From: Periplaneta americana
Lineage: Eukaryota; Arthropoda; Insecta; Blattodea; Blattidae
Direction of reading: 5' to 3'
DNA length: 64,000 nt
Assembly (NCBI RefSeq): GCF_040183065.1
Contig: NC_091132.1
Coordinates: forward strand, 162,152,602-162,216,601
A program made the position numbers and the translations under genes. The notes below the pieces were generated by a model. That model made no database searches, had not been told where the DNA came from, and saw only the letters and a list, made by a program, of their open reading frames with translations. This document shows, piece after piece, positions 47,584 through 57,744 of the stretch (position 1 is its first letter; every line of letters begins with the position of its first letter).

Positions 47584-48670
47584 TTATTTAAAGATTAGTT
47601 CCATGCGCCTTGTCTTGTAGTTTGCAAACTTTTGAATCATCATCTTATTAAAATTCGATATGTCGTTTAACATGATCTTTACAATGGAAAACATAGCTAA
47701 TGCGGTCAGTCTCTCTTCTCTCATCGTATTTCTAAGATAGGATTTTACTCTCTTCACACACGAAAAGCAACGTTCTGGTTGGGAAGTTGTCATTGGTATG
47801 GTGATAGCTATGTGTAGTAGTTTCACAACTTCTGAAAATGAGGCCTGCAAGTTCTCAGATAGAAGAAACTGCAAGAGCTTGACTGCATCACTGATATTTC
47901 TGAATTCTTGTTTCTGATACAACACAGTGAGTTCCGTTTTCGGTTTGTCTTTATCGAGCACTGGGAAAAGCTTCACACATACATTTAGGTCCTTTTCAGG
48001 AAATGAGCTTTTGTAGTATTCAATTTTTTTTTTTTTGACACAGAAGAGAAGATAATATCAGATGATCTACGAACTGGAATCGGGTGTTAGCTTGTGTGAT
48101 AATGAGGTCACACACTTCCTTGGCTGCCGCAACCCTTGTCTGAATCCCTTCGACCTTACGACGCTTTTTAGTGTTTTCATTTTCACAGATCTCGCTGCTC
48201 AACTGTGCCCTGTTCCGTATTGTCTGTATGGCATTAACAAAACTTGATATGCAGAGTCGGCCTCGGTAGCATAGTCGGTTGCGTGTTCGATCCCGGCCCA
48301 AGTCGATGGCATTTAAGTGTGTTTAAATGAGACAGGCTCATGTCAGTAGATATACTGGCATTTAAAAGAATCCTGCGGGACAAAATTCCGCCACACCGGC
48401 GACGCTGATATAACCTCTGCAGTTGCGAGTGTCTTAAAATAAACCATAATTTAATTTTTTTATAAGCAGATTTGAACCTTAGAAATATCTAACTGGCGAT
48501 GTTGTAGTTGGTTGTATAATATATCTACATGATACATTAATAAATGAAAAAAAAAAAAACAGCCAGAAATTGAATTCAGGATCTTCAAGAGCACGCACCT
48601 GGGCGCTTGCCTCATTTATTGTGATGTTAGATGTTTCAGATTCCATTATGGTTTGAAAACATTCTAGCAA
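47584..48670 (-). pseudogene. hAT transposase remnants
   Basis: Three minus-strand pieces in order. 48479-48670 reads LECFQTIMESETSNITINEA. 48020-48247 reads RNRAQLSSEICENEN and RVAAAKEVCDLIITQANTRF. 47584-47976 is the C-terminal dimerisation region with QPERCFSCVKRVKSYLRNTM and ERLTALAMFSI, close to the SERCFSALKRIKTYLR signature of ZMYM/TTF-type hAT proteins. The central catalytic part is largely missing, so this is a non-autonomous derivative. Confidence 0.8.
48255..48446 (+). mobile_element. tRNA-headed SINE (third type)
   Basis: CGGCCTCGGTAGCATAGTCGG then GTTCGATCCCGGCCC (box B), a GACAGGCTCATGTCAGTAGA body and an AAATAAACCATAA end. It splits the transposase sequence of the surrounding hAT. 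Ends approximate. Confidence 0.7.
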
Positions 48671-49492
48671 TGGCTCCTTCTTCTCATGAACAACATTTTA
48701 CTGTTTTTATTTAAAACTCCATCTTGTTGCCCCAGCTGATGGAATTATCTTTCGAACACATTAATTTAATATGGACTGTGTGGAGATCGAGAGAAGAAAG
48801 CAGGGATACTGGATACATTAGCAAAAAATATGCGAGCTTTGTAGGCTATTTTGTTTAGCGACTCTTTCCATTATGAGATTCAACTGATGGGCACTTAATT
48901 TCACATTTCCCCTGAATTGTTAAAGTACTGAACTGAATAGACTGCAAATATTGTACAGAATTAAACATTGTCGCACTTGTTATGCTAGCAACGTTAAAGA
49001 AAATGTATTTAAAGCTGCGCGCTACTGACAAACTGCTGCAAATTCTGCAGCGCCTGGAAAGTCTGGATTCTTGGCAAGGGGCTAGCAGGGGAAGGGGTAA
49101 AACTAACGCGCAAAGCTTCCGAGACGAGCCTGGCAGCTCCGGGGGAGGAAGTGGCTTCACCCTATAGTCCTTGTCTCTGGTTTCGCTCAGGCAGCACCAG
49201 GGGAGGAAGTGACTTCACTAACGATTGCGTGCATGTCAATGAGAGCGAAATAAAAAAAAAATCGAGCCGCTAAATAGAGACTGTATAATAAATATATTTC
49301 ACAACATAAAAGGAGACAAGAGCCACAAATGTCTGGGGTCCTCCAGCTCCGCAGCACCTTCGAAAGCCGCCCCTGCATGTTTCCTTCGGACATTACGATC
49401 GTGGCTCGGTCGCTGCGCCACCATCCAAGGTCACGGCTTATTTGATCATACAAGAATCTGATAATTCATTGAATTTTGTCTCAGGGGTATAT

Positions 49493-49715
49493 ACTGAAAC
49501 TGAACAATACTCGCATATTCTGACGATTCTAAACTCGGTTTATTACTAAGTTGGAAGAGTAAACAAATTACTAAGCTGACTTCCACTATCTTTTTCCCCA
49601 GAAGTAAAGCACTGGTTGTTGTTATATTATTAATAATAAAAACAAATAAGTGTGTCGCGATATCGTGGGCCTTCAGTGAAGTGTGTCGTCACTCAAAGAA
49701 GGTTGGGAACCACTG
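49493..49715. mobile_element. short hAT remnant upstream of gene 3
   Basis: The right end, GGTTGGGAACCACTG with CCTGAAG behind it, is at the same relative place as the hAT end at 2385 upstream of gene 1. The left ~100 bases match the subterminal region near 20220-20310. It is an internally deleted version of that insertion. Confidence 0.65.
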
Positions 49716-49962
49716 CCTGAAGTATTAAAAACAGCTTAATTCAGTTATAATTTCCAGTTAATGACTTTGTGTTTACGGTTTCATATTCAACTTTTCAGAT
49801 GTGTGTATATGTATGTAAGCACGTGCATACAAAAACACACACACCCCCCAGGAAATGTAAACATAGCACATAGCTAGTTAATTCATAATAAGAAGCTAAT
49901 CAATATTCTCTCGGTGCTCATATTCTGCAGTTGACTGCTATTATTTTGATTACTTCTTTCAG

Positions 49963-50054
49963 TTGCGATGGATGTGATTAAGACGGAACCCACAGTCGAC
50001 CCGTTGGCTATACAGACAAATGATAACACAGATGTGGAACAGGAAGAGAAGAAG
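49963..50054 (+). CDS. zinc-finger gene 3, first coding exon
   Basis: CAG acceptor, TTGCG, ATG at 49968. Twenty-nine codons: MDVIKTEPTVDPLAIQTNDN to EEKK, phase 0, GTAAAT donor. The first 26 codons encode the same peptide as gene 1; the four-codon tail (PVSQ or VSE in the others) is missing because the donor lies earlier. IKTEP is kept. Confidence 0.8.
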
Positions 50055-50109
50055 GTAAATTGAAAGTCATTGCTGTTTCATATATGCGACGTAGGAATAT
50101 AATAATAAC

Positions 50110-50700
50110 TTTTTTAATCAGGCAAAGCTAGGCTGGTTGGCCCTCTCTTCCACCATGCGAGACTCTAATAATTCTGACAATACAATAGGCTTACATTATT
50201 GATTACATTAATATCTAGATTGTAAAACAAGATGAAAGTGAATAACTGGGATATGTTTCTGAGGGAATAATAAACATTGGTAAGGAATAGGAACAGTAAT
50301 AATAATAATAATGGTGGTAATAATAGTAATAATAATGAGATAATTTAAATGTCTATACAGTAATAACCATTAAACATTGACAAACTTGAAACAACTATTA
50401 TTCTTAGCGAGAATTGTTTGAAAAATATTTCCTTAACCTACCGTATTCTTAAATTAGTGTGATGTCTGACAGTCCCTGACATTACTCGGTAGGGAATTCC
50501 AAAGTCGAGAACACCCATAGTGAATGTTCGGTGGGAGGAAATAGATACTATTTATCCGTGTTGTGGTCGTGTATCTAGATTATGGCGGATGGATAAATTT
50601 TGGAAACGGGACGCGAGATAGGAGTAGAGAAATGCAATATATGAAAGACGAAGAAAAGACAGTGGATTTTCCTACTATCTTCTAGAAGGAAACAGAACAT
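50110..50700 (-). mobile_element. old LINE fragment (gene 3 copy)
   Basis: Counterpart of 34885-35470; the coding signal is more decayed by several small deletions. Includes an (AAT)n-like patch at 50297-50335. Confidence 0.55.
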
Positions 50701-50795
50701 ATATCGTTGTATATTATGCTACAAGTAGGGGTGGAACACTACTATAAATTGTAAGTTTACATTGTCAGTTGGTTATTCAGGAAATTAATTTGTAG

Positions 50796-50906
50796 AATGT
50801 GCCCTCGACTGAGATAAGCAACGACTACAGCAGGGCTGCCTCAGAAATCAAATTTGAAGAAACCCCAGTTCCAATTAATTTTCCCGGTGTGAAGTGTGAA
50901 AATCAG
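50796..50906 (+). CDS. zinc-finger gene 3, optional exon
   Basis: Thirty-seven codons, phase 0 on both sides, if the acceptor is TTTGTAG at 50795: NVPSTEISNDYS, then SEIKFEETPVPINFPGVKCE and NQ, GTAAGT donor. It adds two more psi-K-x-E motifs (IKFE, VKCE). The acceptor that aligns with gene 2's (CAG at 50778-50780) would put an in-frame TAG at 50793-50795. So the exon is usable only from the inner site, which is itself created by that stop codon. Whether it is spliced in cannot be told from sequence. Confidence 0.5.
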
Positions 50907-51654
50907 GTAAGTGTAGCACATGGGGTGTCCAAGCTCTTCTTCCTCTGGGTTTCAACTTGTATTGTGTTCGTCACAGACTCGGTGTTCATATAGGTAACCA
51001 AAGTATTGTTTGAATCATGAGAGAGCTACCATCTTTTTCATTGTGCTATTAATAAGATTGTTCATTACTTTGTATCATTCATCATAAAACATCTGCTCTT
51101 AGAGCTCCTTTTGTCACATTTTTTAGCCTTCCTTCCTTGAAGTTCGTTTGGAATTATTTTTTGTCAGTGATATGTTCATTACAACAATATTTTTCTATTT
51201 GCACTTTGCCTACAGCATCTTTACCGGTTAAATCACCTGAAATAGCTGCTATTTTTCCGTCATTCTTGAGTTATGTATGAATTTGAAGCTTTAGTTCACT
51301 GCGTATAATCATAATTTATATCAGCACATGCAGATGAGCAATAAAATGTCATGTTGGAAAATACATTTGTCCACATGGTGTGCAATATAAATGTACTTCT
51401 TTTGCATTTATTACACATTTTACATATTCAGTATAAATTATTTCCAGAGTAATATATGGCCTATTATTAGTCATTTCCTTTGTGCCTTAATGTCTGCGTT
51501 CTATTCTGCCATAATTTTTTTCTCTAATTTGTCGCCTAAGTTGAGGTAGTTAGCGAGTGACTGCCATGCAGAATCAGATTGATAGCTATTGCGCATAAAG
51601 TGAACTTTAATATAGCTAAGTAAATGTATTCACGATGTGTTTTGTGTTCTGTAG
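50907..51654. other. intron of gene 3
   Basis: Aligned along its length with 35702-36450 of gene 2; no gene or inserted element seen. Confidence 0.6.
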
Positions 51655-51795
51655 GAAGGAAATTTATCGCATCTGGAAGTGACTGACATGAAGACAGAAT
51701 GCGGGGACGATAACTATGATATGATTTCAGAGATAAAAGTTGAAGACACCACTCCAGTGCCTATTAGCTTTCCTATAGTGAAATCGGAAGTCGAT
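51655..51795 (+). CDS. zinc-finger gene 3, second coding exon
   Basis: Forty-seven codons, TAG acceptor, GTAAGT donor, phase 0: EGNLSHLEVTDMKTECGDDN to FPIVKSEVD, with MKTE, IKVE and VKSE motifs. Closely similar to 6907-7047 and 36451-36591. A (TA)n tract starts 18 bases after the donor. Confidence 0.8.
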
Positions 51796-51812
51796 GTAAG
51801 TATTCACTATCC

Positions 51813-51813
<1 letters not shown>

Positions 51814-51863
<50 letters not shown>
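51814..51863. repeat. (TA)n microsatellite
   Basis: About 25 TA units just inside the intron. Genes 1 and 2 have only a short TATATA there. Confidence 0.95.
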
Positions 51864-51865
<2 letters not shown>

Positions 51866-52175
51866 AGCACTGCATTTTACATATATCAGAACCATTAATA
51901 TTCTCGAATAGTGTCAATTTTTTTTTGGAGGGATTCCATTGTCATGGTTGTGACATGCACAGTTTCAAAATATTGTAAAATATATCAGATTCAATATTCC
52001 TGTTTCAAATTATTCCTCTTTAATTAATGTAATTGATTCTGTTATGGTATCTCCGAATTAGTTTGGAAATAACTGTGTTAGAATAAGTTATTATTAACTG
52101 AAAACTGTGTTACCAGTGTGACGAAATTTACACACGTACAGACGAATTTCCCTTCATTATCTCTTACATTTCCAG

Positions 52176-52258
52176 GAATTTGTGTTCGATATGGACAGAG
52201 TTCAGCAGGAACACAAAGCTGAAATATCTTCACAGGAGGATGAAGTGTTCCCTGAGAG
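52176..52258 (+). CDS. zinc-finger gene 3, third coding exon
   Basis: Eighty-three bases with CAG acceptor and GTGAGT donor: EFVFDMDRVQQEHKAEISSQ to DEVFPE-R. Phase 2 out, completed by G at 63221. Only 380 bases from the previous exon, because the insertions seen in genes 1 and 2 are absent; the next exon is 11 kb away. Confidence 0.8.
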
Positions 52259-53243
52259 GTGAGTGTACTGAACTGGTTATGCTTCTTCCAGTCTTTCATA
52301 CATTCATTTGATGACGAAGGACATAAATTTTATAATGCATAAGTTAATACTATTTTGTATCTACTATATTTATGTGGTTATATATATTTAGTCCTGAATA
52401 TATTTTGATTCTTACATGGCATAAGATTCACTAAAGTTATCATTACCAAGACAATAACAAACTACAGATTCTACTTTATCCGCTGTCCTTTGGCAACCAT
52501 GATTTCATAAGCTCCAATGCCTATGTGTCGTGCTAGTTGACTGCATTTGTGCTGTTTAATTCGTGTGCAGTGAAAGTTGCGACAAGTTTTTTAGGGCGTG
52601 GCACATATATTTTTGCGCAAGCATTGGTTGGCTGCAACTCTTCATCTCCCTGTTCATACTTCGCTGCATTTTAGCATTGTGTCCCCTATCATATTACCAT
52701 GATATGAATGCAAACATCTTCGTCTTACATAACTATTTGTTATTGATACCGTTCCATGATCTTTGAAGCGTAAACTTGATGCGCTGTAGAGGAAAATGCG
52801 TCTACTCCATAAGATTTCCAGGTGCTGCTGCCCACATAACCTGTGCGAGAAGTCTAGGCTATGCTTTCAGCTTTGGTGGAATGGCTTCTAAAAATAGAAC
52901 CATGATTTTAACTATAAAGAAAACTAGGGGTCTGTCAAAAACTGAAGAAAACTCGAGAACAGTGCGAAATTCCTATCGCCTTGAGGATTATTATGGAGAT
53001 ACAAACAGATCTGTGTGAAGTGTTTCATTTTGTTAACAAGATGTATTCTTACAGCCCTTTATTCGATTGAATCGGAAGAGTATGAAATGCTTTTTATTTG
53101 TTATTATGTCATTCACCTTTACTTTGTCCACTTCAGAAGACCTCTTTTGGTTTAGGTAGGTTTATTAGTTATCTTTCTGTCCCTAGTATTAGTTCAAATT
53201 TACATTATCATTATAAGACCAAGTTTAATAATTACCAATAGCG

Positions 53244-53244
<1 letters not shown>
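52259..53244. other. intron 4 of gene 3, first part
   Basis: 52259-52800 aligns with 13120-13213 plus 14184-14575 of gene 1. From about 52810 gene 3 carries ~7.4 kb that gene 1 lacks (paralogy resumes near 60240). An 80-codon frame at 52776-53018 is not recognisable. (TA)n occupies 53245-53286. Confidence 0.55.
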
Positions 53245-53287
<43 letters not shown>

Positions 53288-53377
53288 CTAATTTGCATAT
53301 TTGTTTTTGAAACCTTGCTAGGGAAAGTCTAAAAGTTAATTTTGTCGACATCACACACAGATATATACATATACACA

Positions 53378-54060
53378 GGTTGTAACTTTAATAATGGCAA
53401 CTATTTATTCATTACGAATATACAAATGATACATCTGTGAAACTTTTACAGTCGTTTAATGTAGTAACGAGAATTGTCTACAACTCGTTGCCAACGATGT
53501 GGAAGTCGCAGTATCCCTGTAGCAGCTCCAGTTCTGTTGATGTTTCTGATGGAGTGCCCTACTACCTGCAGAATATCGGGAACAGTCCAGAATCGAACGT
53601 CACGAAGTGGTTCCTTCATCTATGGAATTTAAGTCATAATCACAGAGGCTTAAGTCAGGTGAATGTAGTGGATCAAAAAGCACTTCTCACTCCCAGCGAC
53701 GGTACAAATCAGCTGCAGAGCGTTCCATGTGCACCCTTGCGTTTTCCTGCAAAATGATAGGAGGATTCTGCAAAACATGTGGGCGCTTTCCTCGCAATGC
53801 TGGTCTCAGATTATGGTCCAGAAATGACGGAATTACTGTGCATTTACATTCTGTCTTTGAAGGAGATTCGTCCGAGCCATGTTTTCCACGCGGTGACGCC
53901 CCTCGTTGAAGGCTCGAACCCACCTCGCCAGAGTCCTGTATGGAAACGCCATCACTCCACATGCCTCAACAAGACCATCATGACATTGTCGTGCTGAATG
54001 ACCATGGGCAGATTGAATTTTCAGCCAAGATCGCTGTTCCTGCTTTCTGAACATGGCGAA
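53378..54060 (-). mobile_element. internally deleted mariner-like element
   Basis: On the minus strand, MFRKQEQRSWLKIQSAHGHS, CHDGLVEACG and YRTLARWVRAFNEG (N-terminal helix-turn-helix) at 53880-54054. This jumps to RGKRPHVLQNPPIILQENAR, DLYRRW and SPDLSLCDYDL (C-terminal catalytic end) at 53640-53810. The second catalytic Asp (HDNA in relatives) is Glu here (QENA). About half of the protein is missing. Confidence 0.7.
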
Positions 54061-54144
54061 ACAACCGCTTAGAGCTGCAACTAACAGGAAACTAAGTTAA
54101 ACTCTCCACAGCGCATGCTCTGTGAGTCGGACGGAAGACTCCGT

Positions 54145-55293
54145 TTAGGGGGGAGGACAGCAGATATAGACTAACATGTGGTAGAACTGACAACAATTAA
54201 CTCCGCCTCGTTTCGCTTTTACCGCAGTGTTACCCACGTATATACATGCTTCTAGACATGCATGCACTCGTCGAATCATGGACTGTCGCACCCTTTCAAA
54301 TACTCCGGGATGATGTCGAATGGTTTCGCAGGCTTCCATGACACGTCGATGAATAGTTTCTTGATCCGGGATGTCTGCTCCATAAACCAATTGTTTAAGG
54401 TGCCCCCAAAGATAAAAATTCAAAGGATTGAGGTCGGGAGAACGTGCTGGCCATTGAACTGGTCCTTCTCTGCCTATCCATCTGTCATGGTAGACACCAG
54501 TCAGTGTATCTCGAACAAGGCGACTAAAATGTGCTGGAGCCCCATCATGCATGAGCCACATGTTTTGTCTTATGTTCAGTAATTCTGGAAGAGTGTTTTG
54601 GATAAAGTCCCTGTAGATAGCACCTGTAAGACGTGCTGGTAGAACGTATGGACCTACCAGACAGACACCTACAATTCCAGCCCACACATTAATCCTAAAT
54701 TGTTGATGATGTCTAGCCTGAAGTACAGCACGAGGATTACGATCTGCCCATACGTGTTCATTGTGGAAATTGGTAATTCCATCTCTCCCAAACGTTGCCT
54801 CGTCTGTAAACAAAACTGATGAGACAAACAATGGATTGGCTATTTGTGCTAGAAACCATCGGCAAAAGTTCTCCCGTGGTGGACAATCTGCAGGCGAAAG
54901 GCCCTGCACACGTTGCATATGATACGGATACAAGAGCTGCTCGTGAAGTACCCTCCATGCTGTACTGTGTGATGTACCAGTTGCCACAGCCAATTGTCTT
55001 GTACTGATATCTGGATTGTCTTCGACACAGTGTAAAATGTCTTCTTCGAGGTTCGGCATACGCACAACTCTTGGTCTTCCTCGATCACCAGTCTGTGGTG
55101 CAACGGTTCCTGTCTCAGCAACGCGACGATACACAGCAACAAATGTTTGATGATTCGGTTGTCTTCGGTCTGGAAATGCCATCTGATACAGCCGTACAGC
55201 CTCGCGTCCATTACCATTCGCGCGACCATATATAAAAATGATGTCAGCCTGCCCACGAAATGAATATCGTCCTGCCATGGTTGAACGAAACAC
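54145..55293 (-). pseudogene. full-length DD41D-type transposase, catalytic D to N
   Basis: A 382-codon uninterrupted frame (MFRSTMAGRYSFRGQADIIF). The N terminus is the helix-turn-helix module common in insect IS630/Tc1/mariner-like proteins (FIYGRANGNGREAVRLYQ). Catalytic motifs are LFTDEATF, LMHDGAPAHFS and SPDLNPLNFYLWG. The second and third positions are 41 residues apart, as in the DD41D (VISITOR/rosa-type) group, but the third is Asn instead of Asp (codon at 54418-54420). It is therefore probably inactive despite being open. The true start is probably MAGRYSF. The right end may be near 55513 (inward CAGGGTATATCAAAAATACG); the left end is not found. Confidence 0.82.
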
Positions 55294-55609
55294 GTTAATT
55301 CACTCCACGTTCACAATTGCAACGTTGAAGACAGACTAATGACAAATGACACATGTAAACAAGTCTCCATGGCAACACTTCGCCATCTGCAGTCCATTTC
55401 TGATAAAACGAGTCACAGCCTTCTATGAATGAGTGCATAAAGAAATGAAGTTCTTTTGGTGTAAGGAACCCATGCCTGAAGTTTGTACACGTATTTTTGA
55501 TATACCCTGTATATATATACATACAATCAGCCCAGAGGACATCGACGGTTAGAGGCCCTTTGGAAGACTGGAGCTGAAGCAGGTCTACACTCGCCTAATT
55601 CGTGACGGT

Positions 55610-55610
<1 letters not shown>

Positions 55611-55649
<39 letters not shown>
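55611..55649. repeat. (GAT)n microsatellite
   Basis: Thirteen uninterrupted GAT units. Confidence 0.95.
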
Positions 55650-55650
<1 letters not shown>

Positions 55651-56269
55651 AAGACATATACATACACGTTCTTTGTTGTATATTTAGTAACTGACAATAA
55701 TTCATGACATCACACATTAAAATGTAAATGAACAATATCAGATATTGTTTTCATATTTATGTGTACCACATAAAAATATCAACCAGCAGGATTTTAGAAC
55801 AATATTTAAAAAATGCACTGTTGTCCACAAGTAGTTTGTTCCGAAACGTCGCAAAACTAACAACATGTGTTCGTACCTGTGGAATGCGAACTCCGTCTCG
55901 TATTTTGTTACATATCAGCCTCAGTTTCTCTGTCCTTTTTCGTTATGAAGAATGTTTTTGTTTTCTAACCATCTGACTTGACCTTTCCATTAGTTGCTTT
56001 CCAAATCACATGTCGCCCATCCCTAACACATTACTGGCCCTTCACAGTGGTCTCTCTTTTTGTTACAGTAACAGACGCTCTGTATAGCCTGTACAGTACA
56101 TCATTTGCTTTTTATTAATTCATTACTTTATTTTCATTAATATTTCGATTTACATTTATTTTAATTGTTTGAAATTTACCCCTTTGTTCATTCCTCACTT
56201 ATTTTTATAATTTTGTTATGCTTTCTATATACTTTATTTACACTTGCTTATCTAGAATGATAGATGTTT
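55650..56269. other. intronic, nothing identified
   Basis: AT-rich, short frames only; no recognisable element. Confidence 0.5.
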
Positions 56270-57415
56270 AATATTTTAGCCCTAACCCAGAATCCTCCAA
56301 TATATCTCACTCTAGAGGAGCAGGCACTAACACATCATGAAAAAATGCTACGGTTAACAACAACAATATGGGAAAATAGACTGTTACAACCAACCAAGTT
56401 GAAAACACAAACAAGTTTCCTGTCCAAAGTCACGGAAATAAAAACAGAATTGAATCTCCCTAAATCTAAAGAAAACATTTTAAGCAGAGAAAACCCTCTA
56501 ACCTTCGAACCAATTAACACTCAACTAGATTTAAAAGAACCAGTTACAAAATCTGAAACTTTCAAACCTGTACTAAAAGCGCTGGCATTAGAAGCTGTGA
56601 ACAATAGATACCCACCAGAAGAATGGTAACATATCTACACAGATTGGTCTACTATCGATAACAACTCAGGATCAGGAACTACGTGTGCGTTATTCTCATT
56701 TTATCAACCAGCAGGACATCATACAACAAATTTTGATGCGGAAATAATGGCTATTCATATCTCACTCCAACACCTACTATACAGAATAGATAAATTTCAA
56801 AATGCTGTCATTCTCTCTGATTCTAAAGCAGCATTATATGCAATAAATTCATATAAAATGATGTCAATCCAAATTAAAGAATGTCACAAAATGATCCAAC
56901 TTAAACTACAGAAAACAATTCAATTGCAATGGATACCTGCACATTGCGGAATTGCTGGAAATGAAACTGCTGACTTTCTTGCCAAAAAAGGATCCAATTT
57001 AATTCAGAATACAAATACAAGCCTACCTTTTACATCCATCAAAAGACTAATTAAAAATAAATATAAAATCAAGCAAAACCAAGCACTATGTACCAAAGCC
57101 AAAGATAAAAAATGGAGCATTTTAATAAAAAAAAAAAAACAGAAATTATTCCAGAAATCCCACGTAAATCTGCAGTAGCAAAATTCAGACTGCTTACAGA
57201 ACACGATTATTTGGCCAAACACTTGAATAAAATAGGAATTTACACAAATCCAAATTGCCCTCTATGCAACAAAGAAGAAGAAATGACTGAAGATCATCTC
57301 ATAACCTGTGAAGTTCTACCTGATGGATCCACCACAGAGAAATATTGGAGAGAAAGAATGCTAATGGCTTCGTTGCCAAAGCCCGGCATTAGATAACAAC
57401 AACAACAACAACATA
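56270..57415 (+). mobile_element. LINE 3' part with RNase H domain and (CAA)n tail
   Basis: 5'-truncated non-LTR retrotransposon. A linker (LTLEEQALTHHEKMLRLTTT) precedes an RNase H domain with its acidic residues: IYTDWS (56637), FDAEIMAI (56732), ILSDSKAAL (56810), WIPAHCGIAGNETADFLAKK (56930). The Gly of the usual TDGS is Trp. A zinc-knuckle-like CPLCNKEEEMTEDHLITC follows at about 57257. Stops or shifts at 56629 and 57178 break it. It ends at AACAACAACAACAAC. RNase H plus this tail suits the I/R1/Jockey side of LINEs. Confidence 0.8.
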
Positions 57416-57744
57416 TTTTAATCAAATACTGTAAGGATGCATTCGCTTGTATCCTCATTACATTAGTGACATGAATTTTATTATTTGAAGTCCTTTTTTT
57501 CTGCCCTCACTAACAGTCTTTGATAATTGTTTAACTCCTTTTGGCATTGGTGGGACCATCGCCACATATTTCACGAGTACAAATATTCCTCTTGGTGTAT
57601 AAACGTATTTCTTTTGGATTATTCACTTTACTTGTCATGATGTCCTAATATTCTTTAACATTATGCAGATTGTGTCACGTGAATGTTACAAAACTGTGAC
57701 GTGGATGTAGGGCACGTGCAGGAATTCATTCATAGTGCATTAGA

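Larger units (their letters stand above)
47514..49375 (-). mobile_element. hAT transposon with exact ends
   Basis: 1862 bases; perfect 8-base duplication CATGTTTC (47506-47513, 49376-49383). Ends CAGTGGCGGCTCGTGGG and, inward, CAGGGGCGGCTTTCGAAGG. Transposase pieces are on the minus strand. A SINE is nested at about 48255-48446. It splits the repeat at the B/C junction. Confidence 0.93.

Noticed and set aside
53437-55007. Several + strand frames of 60-106 codons.
   Set aside because: Shadows of the minus-strand transposases at 53378-54060 and 54145-55293.
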